Made by a program: the position numbers and the translations under genes. From the NCBI RefSeq assembly GCF_014490485.1, contig NZ_JACTVA010000010.1, positions 62,001-126,000 of the forward strand: 64,000 nt of DNA, in the 5' to 3' direction. Below, piece by piece: positions 17,266-25,219 of the stretch. How positions within the stretch are numbered: the first letter of the stretch is position 1; every line of letters begins with the position of its first letter. The stretch is from Teichococcus aerophilus (lineage in GTDB: Bacteria; Pseudomonadota; Alphaproteobacteria; Acetobacterales; Acetobacteraceae). The notes under the pieces were generated by a model. That model was not told where the DNA came from. It did not search any database and saw nothing but the letters and a program-made list of their open reading frames with translations.

Positions 17266-18127
17266 CGCCGCGCTGCTCCTTCGCCAGGCGCCACAGATAG
17301 GGCGCGGCCATCAGAAGGGAGGCGACGACCATGATCCAGCCGGTCGCGGCCGCGCCGCCGAAGGCGTTGTAGCGGAAGGCTTCCAGGTACAGGTACACGG
17401 CCACCACCTCCGTGCTGCGGGCGGGGCCGCCGCCGGTGAGCAGCCAGACCTCGCTGAACAGGCGGAAGGCGAAGATCAGCCGGAACAGCATGGCCATCAG
17501 CATCGCCGGCATCAGCAGCGGCAGGGTGACGTTGCGGAAGGTCTGCCAGACGCTGGCGCCGTCGATCTTCGCGGCCTCGTACACCTCCCCCGGCAGGGCC
17601 AGGCGGGCGGCGTAGAGGATCATGAAGGTGAAGGGCAGGTGCATCCAGATGGAGAGCAGCGAGACCAGCACCAGCCCGTGCGCGGGGGTGACGGCCCATT
17701 CCAGCCCGGGCAGGCCCAGCAGGTTGAGCAGGTAGGAGACGTGGCCGACATCGGGGTCGAACAGGAAGCGCCACATGACCACGGCCGCGACCTCGCTGAC
17801 CGCGTAGGGCGCGAGGACGCAGGCGATCAGCAGGCGGCGGAACGGCAGCCCCTGCGCGAAGAGCAGCGCCATGCCGAGGCCGAGCAACAGCTCCAGATGC
17901 ACCACCACCAGCACGACGATGGCGGTGTTGCCGAGGGCGCGCCAGAAATAGCCGTCCGAGAGGATGCGCGCGTAGTTCTCCCACCCCACGAAGCGGGCAT
18001 CGGCGCCGAAGCTGGAGCTGTGGAAGGAGAGCCAGGCCAGGTAGACCGAGGGCACCACCAGCACCGCCCAGATCATCGCCTGGGTCGGTGCCACCAGCAG
18101 GAAGCGCGTGAGGAAGTTCTCCCGCAT
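17258..18127 (-). CDS. Carbohydrate ABC transporter permease (MalF-like)
   Basis: 289 residues from the ATG at 18127. Six helices are visible, starting FLTRFLLVAPTQAMIWAVLV. The EAA motif is EVYEAAKIDGASVWQTFRN, followed by VTLPLL, and the loop FSEVWLLTGGGPARSTEVVA with YLYLEAF is diagnostic of the MalF/UgpA type. It overlaps the downstream permease by 8 bp and lies 6 bp below the gene at 18134. It forms the heterodimeric channel with its partner. Confidence 0.92.
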   Translation of the reverse strand: MRENFLTRFLLVAPTQAMIWAVLVVPSVYLAWLSFHSSSFGADARFVGWENYARILSDGYFWRALGNTAIVVLVVVHLELLLGLGMALLFAQGLPFRRLLIACVLAPYAVSEVAAVVMWRFLFDPDVGHVSYLLNLLGLPGLEWAVTPAHGLVLVSLLSIWMHLPFTFMILYAARLALPGEVYEAAKIDGASVWQTFRNVTLPLLMPAMLMAMLFRLIFAFRLFSEVWLLTGGGPARSTEVVAVYLYLEAFRYNAFGGAAATGWIMVVASLLMAAPYLWRLAKEQRGDA

Positions 18128-18133
18128 GAAGCG

Positions 18134-18472
18134 CTATTCCTTCAGGTGCAGGGTGACGAGCAGCGTGATCTCCGCCCCCGCCGGCAGATCCGCCGCCAGG
18201 CGCAGCCAGCCGCCGAAATGGGCGACGCGGGCGAAGGCGACGGCGTCGGTGTTGTCCGGGAAGGTCAGGCGCGTGCCTTCATCCGCCCAGTGCATGCCAT
18301 CCGCGCTGATCTGCACCCGCGCGGTGACGCTGCTGGGCACGGCGGGCGGCTTCAGGGCGCGAACGAAGACGATGGCTTCCTTCGCCCAGCCGCATTCATA
18401 CGGCTCGGTGGCCGCGCGGCCCTGCCAGGTCTCGTTGCGGCAGACAACGGCGGCGACATTCTGTGCCAGCAT
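18134..18472 (-). CDS. Conserved-looking small protein of unknown function in the ABC uptake locus
   Basis: 112 residues from the ATG at 18472. It is fully embedded in the operon, 2 bp after the stop of its upstream neighbour and 6 bp before the permease gene. No signal peptide is seen. Alternating short strands (AKEAIVFVRALKPPAVPSSVTARVQIS, AVAFARVAHFGGWLRLAADLPAGAEITLLVTLHL) suggest a beta-sandwich, perhaps carbohydrate-binding-like. I do not recognise a family; the role in the locus is unknown. Confidence 0.7.
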   Translation of the reverse strand: MLAQNVAAVVCRNETWQGRAATEPYECGWAKEAIVFVRALKPPAVPSSVTARVQISADGMHWADEGTRLTFPDNTDAVAFARVAHFGGWLRLAADLPAGAEITLLVTLHLKE

Positions 18473-18474
18473 GG

Positions 18475-19356
18475 TCAGAACTCCCCGGAGAGGCAGACGC
18501 CGTCGATGGCCAGCGAGGCGCGCTTGTCCGTATCGGTCTCGACGAAGAAGACGATGTTCAGCATGCACCACAGGTTGCGCCAGGCGGGCATGCGCATCGG
18601 CGCGAAGCCGGACATGTCGAACACCCGGTCGTTGATGCGGAAGCTGGTGGCCTGCCAGCGGGAGAGATCGAAGTCGAAGCAGGCGTAGTGCCAGTTCACC
18701 TTCGTCGCGATCTCGTTGTAGCAGAGGCGCTGTTCGCCGCCGGGCAGGTTCTCCCACCCCTCGGGCGAGAGGTGGTCGTGCGTCGCGGTCTTGCCGCTGT
18801 TGCCGAGGGCGCGGGAGGGTTGCAGGGCCTGCTTGAACTGCCAGCGCTGCACATGTTCGCCATCCAGCGCGTTCAGGAAGCGCAGGTGGGGCATGACGCG
18901 CTCGCCACCCGCATCGCTATCCCCCGACTGCAGGTCGTAGAGAAAACCGACGCTGCGGACATCGGTTTCGGAGAGCAGCAGCTCCGACGCCTCGGGTTTG
19001 AAGGTGAAGTAGAATTCCAGGCGGATGGGGCCGGCTTTGCGGAAGGTCAGCCGCTTGATGGCGGTGTTGCGGGCGCCCCGGCGCGGGCGGGTCTGTACCC
19101 GCAGGGCGTAGCCGCCATCCAGCCCGTTATGGCTGCCGGAATCCCAGTTGGGCAGCGTGCTGAGCATCGGGTGGCTGTGCTGCGCGTAAGCGGGCAGCAT
19201 GGAATCCAACGAGCCCTCGTAATTGCCGACCAGCTGCGTCCAGCCACAGAAGCCACGGTCGAAATCATCGCAGAAGACGATGCGGGAGAGCGGGTCGAAA
19301 CGGGACAAGGCGGGGTTGGCATCGCGCAGGGCGCGGCGGAGTGTCTCGGCATCCAT
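18475..19356 (-). CDS. Unrecognised approximately 293-residue protein in the ABC uptake locus
   Basis: The chosen start is the ATG at 19356 (MDAETLRR), with GAGGA nine bases upstream. An ATG at 19365 overlaps the upstream stop as ATGA but abuts the ribosome-binding site. The protein is beta-rich with many aromatic residues: FDDFDRGFCGWTQLVGNYEGSL-like, KRLTFRKAGPIRLEFYFTFKPE, NWHYACFDFDLSRWQATSFRIND, LWCMLNIVFFVETDTDKRASLAIDGV. This reads like a jelly-roll/concanavalin-type domain such as those binding or cleaving glycans, but no catalytic motif is evident. No signal peptide is seen. The link to carbohydrate use rests on context. Confidence 0.7.
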   Translation of the reverse strand: MDAETLRRALRDANPALSRFDPLSRIVFCDDFDRGFCGWTQLVGNYEGSLDSMLPAYAQHSHPMLSTLPNWDSGSHNGLDGGYALRVQTRPRRGARNTAIKRLTFRKAGPIRLEFYFTFKPEASELLLSETDVRSVGFLYDLQSGDSDAGGERVMPHLRFLNALDGEHVQRWQFKQALQPSRALGNSGKTATHDHLSPEGWENLPGGEQRLCYNEIATKVNWHYACFDFDLSRWQATSFRINDRVFDMSGFAPMRMPAWRNLWCMLNIVFFVETDTDKRASLAIDGVCLSGEF

Positions 19357-19361
19357 CGATG

Positions 19362-20492
19362 TCATTCCTCGATCCTGAAGCGGTCCAGCGCACCGGGGCG
19401 CAGGGCCACGCCCAGGCCGGGTTGCTGCGGTACGGTGAGGCGGCCATCCTCCAGCTGCGTGACATCCCCTGCCGCCACGTCCGTCAGTTCCTGGCGGAGG
19501 GGGTTGTCGAAGACCATGCATTCGTAGGTCATGAAGCTCTCGGCGGCGGCAGCCAGGTGCAGGCTGGCGGCGGCGCAGATGGCACCGGACCAGCCGATAT
19601 GCGGCGCGTAGGCGACATCGTGCAGCGCGGCGTGCTCGGCGATGCGCCACGTCTCGGTGATGCCGCCGGAACGGGCGACATCGGGCTGCACCAGGCCTAG
19701 CGTGTGGTCCACCACCAGCGCCGCCGACTGGCGGGCGACGAAATCGCTCTCCCCGGCCGCGAGGCGCAGCGGCAGGTGGGCGGCGAGGCGGCGGTAGCCG
19801 GCATGGTCGTCCGGGCGCAGCGGTTCCTCGAACCAGCCGTAATCCGCGTCGGCCAGGGCGCGGCCGACGCGCAGCGCGTCGGCGGTGTCGTAGGCCCAGT
19901 TGGCATCGACGCCGAGCAGGATGTCCGGCCCCGCCATGGCGCGGGCGCGGCGGACCCAGGCGATGGCCTCGCTGACCGGATGGCCGATCTTGAGCTTGAT
20001 CTGGCGGAAGCCGCGGGCGAGCGCGGCCTCGACCTCCGCCTCCATCCGCGCCTGGCCGGCCCAGTTGATGGAGGAGGCGTAGGCATCCACCCTCTCCCGC
20101 CCCACCCCGCCCAGCAGGCGCCAGACCGGTTGGCCGGCGGCTTTACCGGCGAGGTCCCAGCAGGCGATGTCCAGCCCGGCGATGCATTCCACCAGCATGC
20201 CGCCGGTGCGGCCGGTGAGCGTGCCGCGCATGGCGTTCCATAGCGCGCGCCGGTCATGCGCGCTGCGGCCGATCAGCTTCGGCGCCAGGGCGGAGCGGAT
20301 GAAGCGGGCATAGCCATCGGCGCCGCGCCGGGCGAGGCATTCGCCCAGGCCGGTCAGCCCGCTTTCCGTATGGATTTCGATGACGATCAGTTCCAGCGCG
20401 GGCCAATCGCCCTGGCTGGTGCGCTGTGCGGTGGGCAGGACGGCGCGCAATGGATGCGCCTCCACCTGCCGGATGAGCAGAGGATCGGCCAC
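19362..20492 (-). CDS. Mandelate racemase/muconate lactonizing enzyme family protein (enolase superfamily)
   Basis: 376 residues. The start chosen is the GTG at 20492, with GGGAG about 8 bases upstream; no ATG fits the N-terminus. Barrel motifs are present: IKLKIG with the K-x-K base, Mg2+ ligands in GVDANWAYD (Asp), WFEEPL (Glu) and AAGESDF (Glu), and a His in YAPHIGWSGA. The lid domain TESGLTGLGECLARRGADGY is typical. Enzymes of this group dehydrate acid sugars or racemise hydroxy acids, which fits a sugar-acid uptake and catabolic locus. The start region is divergent from a GntR regulator with a palindrome between them. Confidence 0.88.
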   Translation of the reverse strand: MADPLLIRQVEAHPLRAVLPTAQRTSQGDWPALELIVIEIHTESGLTGLGECLARRGADGYARFIRSALAPKLIGRSAHDRRALWNAMRGTLTGRTGGMLVECIAGLDIACWDLAGKAAGQPVWRLLGGVGRERVDAYASSINWAGQARMEAEVEAALARGFRQIKLKIGHPVSEAIAWVRRARAMAGPDILLGVDANWAYDTADALRVGRALADADYGWFEEPLRPDDHAGYRRLAAHLPLRLAAGESDFVARQSAALVVDHTLGLVQPDVARSGGITETWRIAEHAALHDVAYAPHIGWSGAICAAASLHLAAAAESFMTYECMVFDNPLRQELTDVAAGDVTQLEDGRLTVPQQPGLGVALRPGALDRFRIEE

Positions 20493-20515
20493 GGATGTTT
20501 CTCCCTGGCCTAGCC

Positions 20516-20530
20516 ACTTATCGGATAAGT
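20516..20530. promoter_or_regulatory. Candidate operator for the divergent GntR/FadR-type regulator
   Basis: ACTTATC-G-GATAAGT is a perfect 7+1+7 palindrome in the 81-bp space between the divergent enolase-family gene and the regulator gene. Spacing and symmetry fit a dimeric GntR-family protein. This is inference from position; binding is not shown. Confidence 0.55.
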
Positions 20531-20573
20531 TGCTGAGTTGCAAGACGGGTCCGCAACGGTCTATGCTCCACGA

Positions 20574-21380
20574 ATGAGTGATACTGCTTTGCGCGCCCTG
20601 GCCCCGCCCGAGACCGACGGCACCGAGATGTTCGCGGGGCCGATCCTCGCCCCGGTGCGGCTGACCGATGGCGTGATCAGCGCGTTGTCGGAAGCCATTC
20701 TTGACGGACGGCTGAAGCCGGGCGAGGCGCTGCCGGCGGAGGCCCGGCTGGCGGCGCGCTTCGGCGTCTCCAAGCAAGTGGTGCGGGAGGCGATGCGCCA
20801 GTTGGCGGCGCTGGGCGTGCTGCAGGTGGGCCAGGGGCGCGCCACCCGGGTGGTGGAGGCGCTGGATGCCCAGCCGCTGGCGCGCTTCTGGCGCTTTGCC
20901 GCCGGCGGCACCCGCGCCGGGCTGGCCGAGGCGGTGGAGCTGCGGCGGATGATCGAGCCCCAGGTGGCCCGGCTGGCCGCGCAGCACGCGACGCCGGAGG
21001 GGCTGGCGCAGCTGCGCCGCATCCTGGACCGCATGGCGGATGCGATGGGCGACATCCCGCGCTGGATCACCGCCGACCTGGATTTCCATGACCACCTGGC
21101 CGCGCTTTCCGGCAACCGGCTGGTGCGGTTGCAGGTGCATGGGTTGCGGCCGGTGATCGAGGAAGTGATGCGGCTGTTCAATGCGCGGGAGCCGCGCGGG
21201 CCGGCGGACTGGCAGGCGACCTGGGACCGGCACCGGCTGGTGGCCGATACCATTGCCGCGCAGGACCCGGAGGCGACCGAGCGCGCCATGCTGGCGCATT
21301 TCGCCGCCGCGGAGACCGCGATCGCCGAGCTGTTCCCATCGCGTGCCGCCGACCCGCCGGAGCGAACCACGCCCGGCTGA
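20574..21380 (+). CDS. GntR/FadR-family transcriptional regulator
   Basis: 268 residues from the ATG at 20574. The winged helix-turn-helix lies at about residues 30-100, with LPAEARLAARFGVSKQVVREAMRQLAALGVLQVGQGRATRV, a classical GntR recognition helix. The C-terminal all-helical FCD-type ligand domain shows ELRRMIEPQVARLAA and DLDFHDHLAALSGNRL, whose Asp/His residues commonly bind a metal and a carboxylate effector. It is divergent from the catabolic operon and 29 bp upstream of a second binding-protein gene, so it probably controls both, most likely as a repressor released by a sugar acid. Confidence 0.9.
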   Translation: MSDTALRALAPPETDGTEMFAGPILAPVRLTDGVISALSEAILDGRLKPGEALPAEARLAARFGVSKQVVREAMRQLAALGVLQVGQGRATRVVEALDAQPLARFWRFAAGGTRAGLAEAVELRRMIEPQVARLAAQHATPEGLAQLRRILDRMADAMGDIPRWITADLDFHDHLAALSGNRLVRLQVHGLRPVIEEVMRLFNAREPRGPADWQATWDRHRLVADTIAAQDPEATERAMLAHFAAAETAIAELFPSRAADPPERTTPG

Positions 21381-21409
21381 ACCGGGCGGCAAGAAGGGAG
21401 GATACAACA

Positions 21410-22696
21410 ATGAACATGATCACCCGCCGTGCCGGCCTGGCCATGGCGGGGCTGGCCACGCTGGCCCGCCCTTCCCTGCCCCGGGCGCAGGGGAATGCAC
21501 CGCTGGCGGTGTTTTCCCACCGTGTGCACCAGACGGTGGCGACCGGCGCCGATGGCGGCGATGCCACCGCCCCCTTCACCCGCCAGACCGGCGCGCCGGC
21601 GCAATGGACCACGTTTGATATCGGCCCGCTATGGGACCGGCTGCAGCGCGAGGCCTCGCTCAGCGAAGGCAGTGTCGATGTCGGCTTCGTGCTGAACACG
21701 CAAGTGACGCCGCGCGCCGCCACCTTGTTCGAGCCGCTGGACGAGTGGATGCGGCGGGACCCGGTGGAGGCGCCGGACGATATCTTCCCCGGCCTGCTGG
21801 AGGGCTTCCGCGTCGGTGGGGCGGGGATCGCGATGCCGGTGCGGCACTCATCCTCCGGCCTGCACTACAATGCGGAGATCTTCGAGAAGCGCGGCATTGC
21901 CGGGCCGCCGCGCACGATCGAGGAACTGGCCGAGGTGGCGCGGCGCTGCACCTACCGCGATGGCGGGCCGCCTGTGGTGGGGCTGGTGATCCCGGGCGTG
22001 GCCTACCCGAATGTCATCGACATCGCGCGGGCGTGGGATGGCGACTTCGTCACCGCGGATTTCCGTTGCGTCGCCGACCAGCCGCCGATGGTCAACGCCA
22101 TCCGCCTGCTGCGTGAGTTGTTCGAGGCCGGGGCCTTCCCGCGCAACTTCGCCACGTTGCAGGCCGAGGACGTGAATACCTGGATGCAGACCGGGCGCGC
22201 CGCGATGGCGCTGACGGGGATGAGCCGCAACCGTATCTACAACGACCCGCAGCGCGGGCGCTTTGCCGGCAAGATCCGCACGGTGGCCGTGCCGGTCAGC
22301 GAGAGCCTGAAGGACCGGTTCGACGTGGCGCCGGCTAAGGTGGAGTTCTGGGGCATGGCCATTCCGCGCAATGCCAGGCGCAAGGATCTGTCCTGGGCCT
22401 TCATCAAGACGCTGCTGACACGGCAGGCGACGCTGGGCATGGCGCTGGGTGGCAACGGCCCGGTGCGCGCCAGCACCTATGAGGATGCTCGGTTGAAGGA
22501 AGCCGTTTCCTACGCCGATGAGGAGCGGCGGGTGTTGCGGGTGGCGCGGGTGCCACTGCCGGCTTTCGACGAAGCGGCGCGGGCTGGCGACTTGTTCCGC
22601 GAGGAGGCGGAGGCGGCCGTGCTGGGCATGAGGACGCCGGAGGAAGCGATGCGCAGCCTGACGGCGCGGGTGGCACCCCTGCTGCCAAAGGTGTGA
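21410..22696 (+). CDS. Carbohydrate-type ABC transporter extracellular binding protein, copy 2
   Basis: 428 residues, starting at the ATG at 21410 behind AAGGGAGGA. The signal region MNMITRRAGLAMAG with LPRAQ is again twin-arginine-like. It aligns along its length with the protein at 15027: shared SHRVHQ, PLxDRLxREASL, EKRGIAGPPRTIEELAE, WGMAIPRNARRKDLSWAFIK and GNGPVRASTYEDA. It is read from the opposite side of the locus, directly behind the GntR gene. Two paralogous binding proteins around one permease pair suggest ligand range extension or replacement. A hairpin lies at 22733-22758. Confidence 0.85.
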   Translation: MNMITRRAGLAMAGLATLARPSLPRAQGNAPLAVFSHRVHQTVATGADGGDATAPFTRQTGAPAQWTTFDIGPLWDRLQREASLSEGSVDVGFVLNTQVTPRAATLFEPLDEWMRRDPVEAPDDIFPGLLEGFRVGGAGIAMPVRHSSSGLHYNAEIFEKRGIAGPPRTIEELAEVARRCTYRDGGPPVVGLVIPGVAYPNVIDIARAWDGDFVTADFRCVADQPPMVNAIRLLRELFEAGAFPRNFATLQAEDVNTWMQTGRAAMALTGMSRNRIYNDPQRGRFAGKIRTVAVPVSESLKDRFDVAPAKVEFWGMAIPRNARRKDLSWAFIKTLLTRQATLGMALGGNGPVRASTYEDARLKEAVSYADEERRVLRVARVPLPAFDEAARAGDLFREEAEAAVLGMRTPEEAMRSLTARVAPLLPKV

Positions 22697-22732
22697 TGGC
22701 GGATGGCGGGCACGGCCTAAGCCGAGAGGCGT

Positions 22733-22758
22733 GGCGGCGGGCGTTGCGGCCCGCCGCC
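22733..22758. terminator. GC-rich hairpin between convergent genes
   Basis: GGCGGCGGGC and GCCCGCCGCC form a perfect 10-bp stem around a 6-base loop. It lies 36 bp past the plus-strand binding-protein stop and 8 bp past the minus-strand lipoprotein stop. It has no T-tract, so intrinsic termination is uncertain. Confidence 0.45.
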
Positions 22759-22766
22759 AGTTCGGT

Positions 22767-22991
22767 TCACGGGTTGCCGGCGCCGTTGCCGGTACCAGCG
22801 CCGGCACCGCTGCCGTTCTGGCCGCCGCTGCCGCCTTCACCGCCGCCACGCAGGTTGCCCTGCCCGGCCGGCATCTGCGGGTTGCTGAAATTAGGCCCGC
22901 TGGGCGGCGCGATCGGCGGCGTGGAGGTACCGGCGCCGCAGGCGGACAGCGCCAGGATTGACGCGATGGCGAGTGCGGAAAGGGATTTCAT
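22767..22991 (-). CDS. Small lipoprotein, Gly-rich
   Basis: 74 residues from the ATG at 22991. Signal peptide MKSLSALAIASILALSAC with lipobox LSAC, so lipidation at Cys18 is expected. The mature part is short and low-complexity: Pro/Ser first, then Gly/Asn/Ser-rich (GGGEGGSGGQNGSGAGAG). No domain is recognised. It is probably a small envelope lipoprotein with no visible partner. Confidence 0.7.
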   Translation of the reverse strand: MKSLSALAIASILALSACGAGTSTPPIAPPSGPNFSNPQMPAGQGNLRGGGEGGSGGQNGSGAGAGTGNGAGNP

Positions 22992-23180
22992 GGAATTGCT
23001 CCGTCCAGGACTAGCACAACAACATTTCGGCGGGGAGCAGAGTTGCGCTGCCGGGCAGGTGCTGGCCCCGCCGTGCCGATGCGCGGGAACCTCGGCGGCT
23101 GCGGCCGATTAGGTTGTTGCCCCGTTCACGCAAGCGGCCTTCCGCCGCCGTGCCCGGGAGCCAACAGAGGACAACGCGCC

Positions 23181-23366
23181 ATGGACGAAACGGAGCAGGA
23201 CCTGCAGCAGCGCATCGAGGTGCGCGCCTATCAGCTCTGGGTGGAGGCCGGCATGCCGGAGGGCCAGGCGGAAGATTTCTGGCACCTCGCCCGTGCCCAG
23301 GTGGGCAGCGAGGCGCAGGATGACGAGGACACGTTGCGGCCGGAGGGGCAGGAAGCGCTGCACTGA
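23181..23366 (+). CDS. DUF2934 domain-containing small protein
   Basis: 61 residues from the ATG at 23181. The core IEVRAYQLWVEAGMPEGQAEDFWHLARAQV matches the short DUF2934 helix pair (consensus RAYxxWexxGxPxGxdxehWxxAe). It is acidic and soluble, with unknown function; members are often stress-associated in alphaproteobacteria. Confidence 0.75.
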   Translation: MDETEQDLQQRIEVRAYQLWVEAGMPEGQAEDFWHLARAQVGSEAQDDEDTLRPEGQEALH

Positions 23367-23447
23367 CCGATGGCGTGGCCGCGCTTCGCGCTGCGCGCCG
23401 CTATCTTCCGCTGCCACGCGTCATAGGCGGGCTATTGGGAATTTCCT

Positions 23448-23489
23448 CGCCAGCAAAAGGCGCCTTTGGAAGGCGTGGCGCTGCTGGCG
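23448..23489. repeat. Complex inverted repeat
   Basis: The outer arms CGCCAGCA (23448-23455) and TGCTGGCG (23482-23489) enclose a perfect 12-bp palindrome AAAGGCGCCTTT (23456-23467). It lies between two convergent small genes. It could be a transcription terminator or a remnant of a miniature repeat; only one copy is seen in the window. Confidence 0.45.
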
Positions 23490-23520
23490 GGGAGTTTTGC
23501 TTCGGTGAAGCGGAAGTTGA

Positions 23521-23745
23521 TCAGACCAGGCTGGGCGTGATGCGCCAGAAGCCGCCATTCTGCGTGTCCGGGTGGCGCAGCCAGCGGTAGGTGGCGCAGA
23601 CACTGCGGATCTGGATGGTCGGTCCACGCATGGTCAGGCGGGCCACCACGTGCTGCGGCAGGTAGGCACCTCGCAGATGGCGCTCCCACAGCATGTCCAG
23701 CAATGCGTCGCTCATCGACAACGGCACCGTCCGGCCCAAGGTCAT
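23521..23745 (-). CDS. Hypothetical small protein
   Basis: 74 residues from the ATG at 23745, with only a weak purine-rich stretch (AAAAAAGAA) upstream. The sequence is soluble and aromatic-rich at the C-terminus (IQIRSVCATYRWLRHPDTQNGGFWRITPSLV). No family is recognised. The upstream DNA is AT-rich and promoter-like. It is a plausible but unproved gene. Confidence 0.5.
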   Translation of the reverse strand: MTLGRTVPLSMSDALLDMLWERHLRGAYLPQHVVARLTMRGPTIQIRSVCATYRWLRHPDTQNGGFWRITPSLV

Positions 23746-23898
23746 ATTATTCTTTTTTCGTAATGAATCCTTGTGTGTCTGTCCAATGAGAATTCTGTAA
23801 TCCGCGTCATGCGACGCGGTGAACAGGCAAGCCGCCGCGTGGGGAACCCAGGGTGGCGGCGGTGGTTCGGTTGGTTGGACCGATCTGGGAGGATCGCG

Positions 23899-24201
23899 AT
23901 GAAGCTTGCACTCGGCCATACCGTGGCTGCCGCTGCGATGATGGTGGCACAGGCGGCCTGCGCCCAGCCTACGACGCCGCCGACCACACCGCCGACCCAG
24001 CCCCCGGCGGCGCCAGGGCTGGGGCCGACGCCCAACCCGGAGCGCCCGGGCATGACGCCGCCCGAGCGAGGCGTGATTCGCCCGCCTGCCAATGTCGACC
24101 CCGAGATGCGGGTGTTGACGCCGGACCCCCTGCCCGGCCGCACCCCAGTGGTGCCGCCGCCGGCCAACACGCCGGACCGGCCGCGCGTGGAGCCACGCTG
24201 A
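23899..24201 (+). CDS. Proline-rich secreted protein
   Basis: 100 residues from the ATG at 23899 behind GGGAGGA. A signal peptide (MKLALGHTVAAAAMMVAQAACAQ) is followed by a mature chain dominated by Pro and Thr (TTPPTTPPTQPPAAPG, PERPGMTPPERGVIRPP). It is low-complexity and probably extended; cell-wall or periplasmic location is inferred. No enzyme motif is seen. The cysteine near the signal end (AAC-A) makes a lipoprotein possible. Confidence 0.6.
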   Translation: MKLALGHTVAAAAMMVAQAACAQPTTPPTTPPTQPPAAPGLGPTPNPERPGMTPPERGVIRPPANVDPEMRVLTPDPLPGRTPVVPPPANTPDRPRVEPR

Positions 24202-24424
24202 CCGGGCCAGGACCCTGCTGTCCTGCGCTGGTGTGTTGGCAAATGAGCAGGTTCTGCGCGCAGGCCTTTATCGCCTGCGGCACGAGGTCAGGGGCAGCCG
24301 GCGCCGCTCAACCCGGGCGCCGCTCTGGATGACGGTTCTGCTACTTCGGGTTGCAAGCCCCGCATGGCAGCCCAGGGTAAATGTTGCCGCATCGTTACCT
24401 TCTGGCCTGCTAATCCGCGCTCCC

Positions 24425-24748
24425 ATGACGCAGGCGTTCAAGACGAAGGTTCTCAAGGTCATCGGCATCGATACCGATGGCTGGCTCATCTCGCAGTACC
24501 GGGGTGTGCGCGTGCTCTCCCTCGGCATACAGCATGTGCTGGATCTGCCAGGGCACCCTTTCGACGGCATGTCTCTGGGCAACGCTCGTGCCTGGATCAG
24601 GGTTATCGATATCTGGCTGGATAGCCGGGACATTCCGCTGACCTTGCAGGGCTGCCTGCAAAGAGCCGGCGCGACCATGCCGGCGGCGATTGCCGCCCAG
24701 GAAGGAGAAGCCCGTGAGCAGACACGTCATTCAGGTGCTGAGCGCTAG
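24425..24748 (+). CDS. Hypothetical protein
   Basis: 107 residues from the ATG at 24425. The N-terminal half is well structured in appearance (FKTKVLKVIGIDTDGWLISQYRGVRVLSLGIQHVLDLPGHPFDG), and the tail is basic and Ala-rich. The frame overlaps the next gene by 35 bp, so the true end or the reality of the gene is uncertain. No family is recognised. Confidence 0.4.
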   Translation: MTQAFKTKVLKVIGIDTDGWLISQYRGVRVLSLGIQHVLDLPGHPFDGMSLGNARAWIRVIDIWLDSRDIPLTLQGCLQRAGATMPAAIAAQEGEAREQTRHSGAER

Positions 24749-24944
24749 CGGCGCGTGGAGGGTGAAGAACGGCGCCGCCGAGACATCCTATCCGAACAAG
24801 AACGATGCCATCGCCAAGGCCAGGGCAGAGGCCAAGGCCATCCATGATGGTGGCGGATTGTCGCAGGTGCTGGTGCAGAAGGCGGATGGCACCTGGCAAA
24901 CCGAGTACACCTACGGTGACGACCCGCGCGACATCAAAGGCTGA
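24714..24944 (+). CDS. DUF2188 domain-containing protein
   Basis: 76 residues. The GTG start at 24714 has AAGGAG eight bases upstream. The pattern HVIQVLSASGAWRVKNGAAETS, then NKNDAIAKARAEAKAI, then LSQVLVQKADGTWQTEYTYGDDP is the DUF2188 signature: a small beta-alpha-beta unit often seen in stress-related short proteins. The function is unknown. It is followed by a strong intrinsic terminator. Confidence 0.8.
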   Translation: MSRHVIQVLSASGAWRVKNGAAETSYPNKNDAIAKARAEAKAIHDGGGLSQVLVQKADGTWQTEYTYGDDPRDIKG

Positions 24945-24950
24945 AACGAC

Positions 24951-24983
24951 AAAGCCCCGCGGCAGTGCCTGCGGGGCTTTTTT
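24951..24983 (+). terminator. Rho-independent terminator after the DUF2188 gene
   Basis: AAAGCCCCGC pairs with GCGGGGCTTT (10 bp) around a 10-base loop and runs into TTTTTT, 7 bp past the stop codon. Confidence 0.9.
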
Positions 24984-25127
24984 GAGCGAACCGAAAGATG
25001 CGCCCCCACGCGCGATGAAGCACGAGGCAAGGAGCAGTATCAATGGTTCTAAGGAAGACACCGAACCGGGCTGGAAGGCGGAGCCCTCCGAGCCGGCAAC
25101 GCACTCACGTTCAACGAGAAGTGAGAG

Positions 25128-25145
25128 ATGGCGTCCCCTAGGGGA
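25128..25145. repeat. Left attachment site
   Basis: ATGGCGTCCCCTAGGGGA is an exact copy of the tRNA-Glu 3' segment at 39147-39164. The flanking bases differ immediately on both sides, which fits an 18-bp crossover core duplicated by integration. Confidence 0.85.
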
Positions 25146-25207
25146 AACGACGACGCCGCAGAAAATTCACGCTAAAACAAGCGGATACGGACCCGGCTTG
25201 GGCGAAT

Positions 25208-25219
25208 AATGGATCACCC
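25208..25219 (+). promoter_or_regulatory. Candidate integrase arm-type site, left
   Basis: AATGGATCACCC lies 63 bp inside the left core. The same 12-mer is found inside the right core at 39061-39072, with a further ATGGATCACC at 39076-39085 (62 bp inside). Near-equal distances suggest integrase or excisionase arm sites. Confidence 0.45.
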
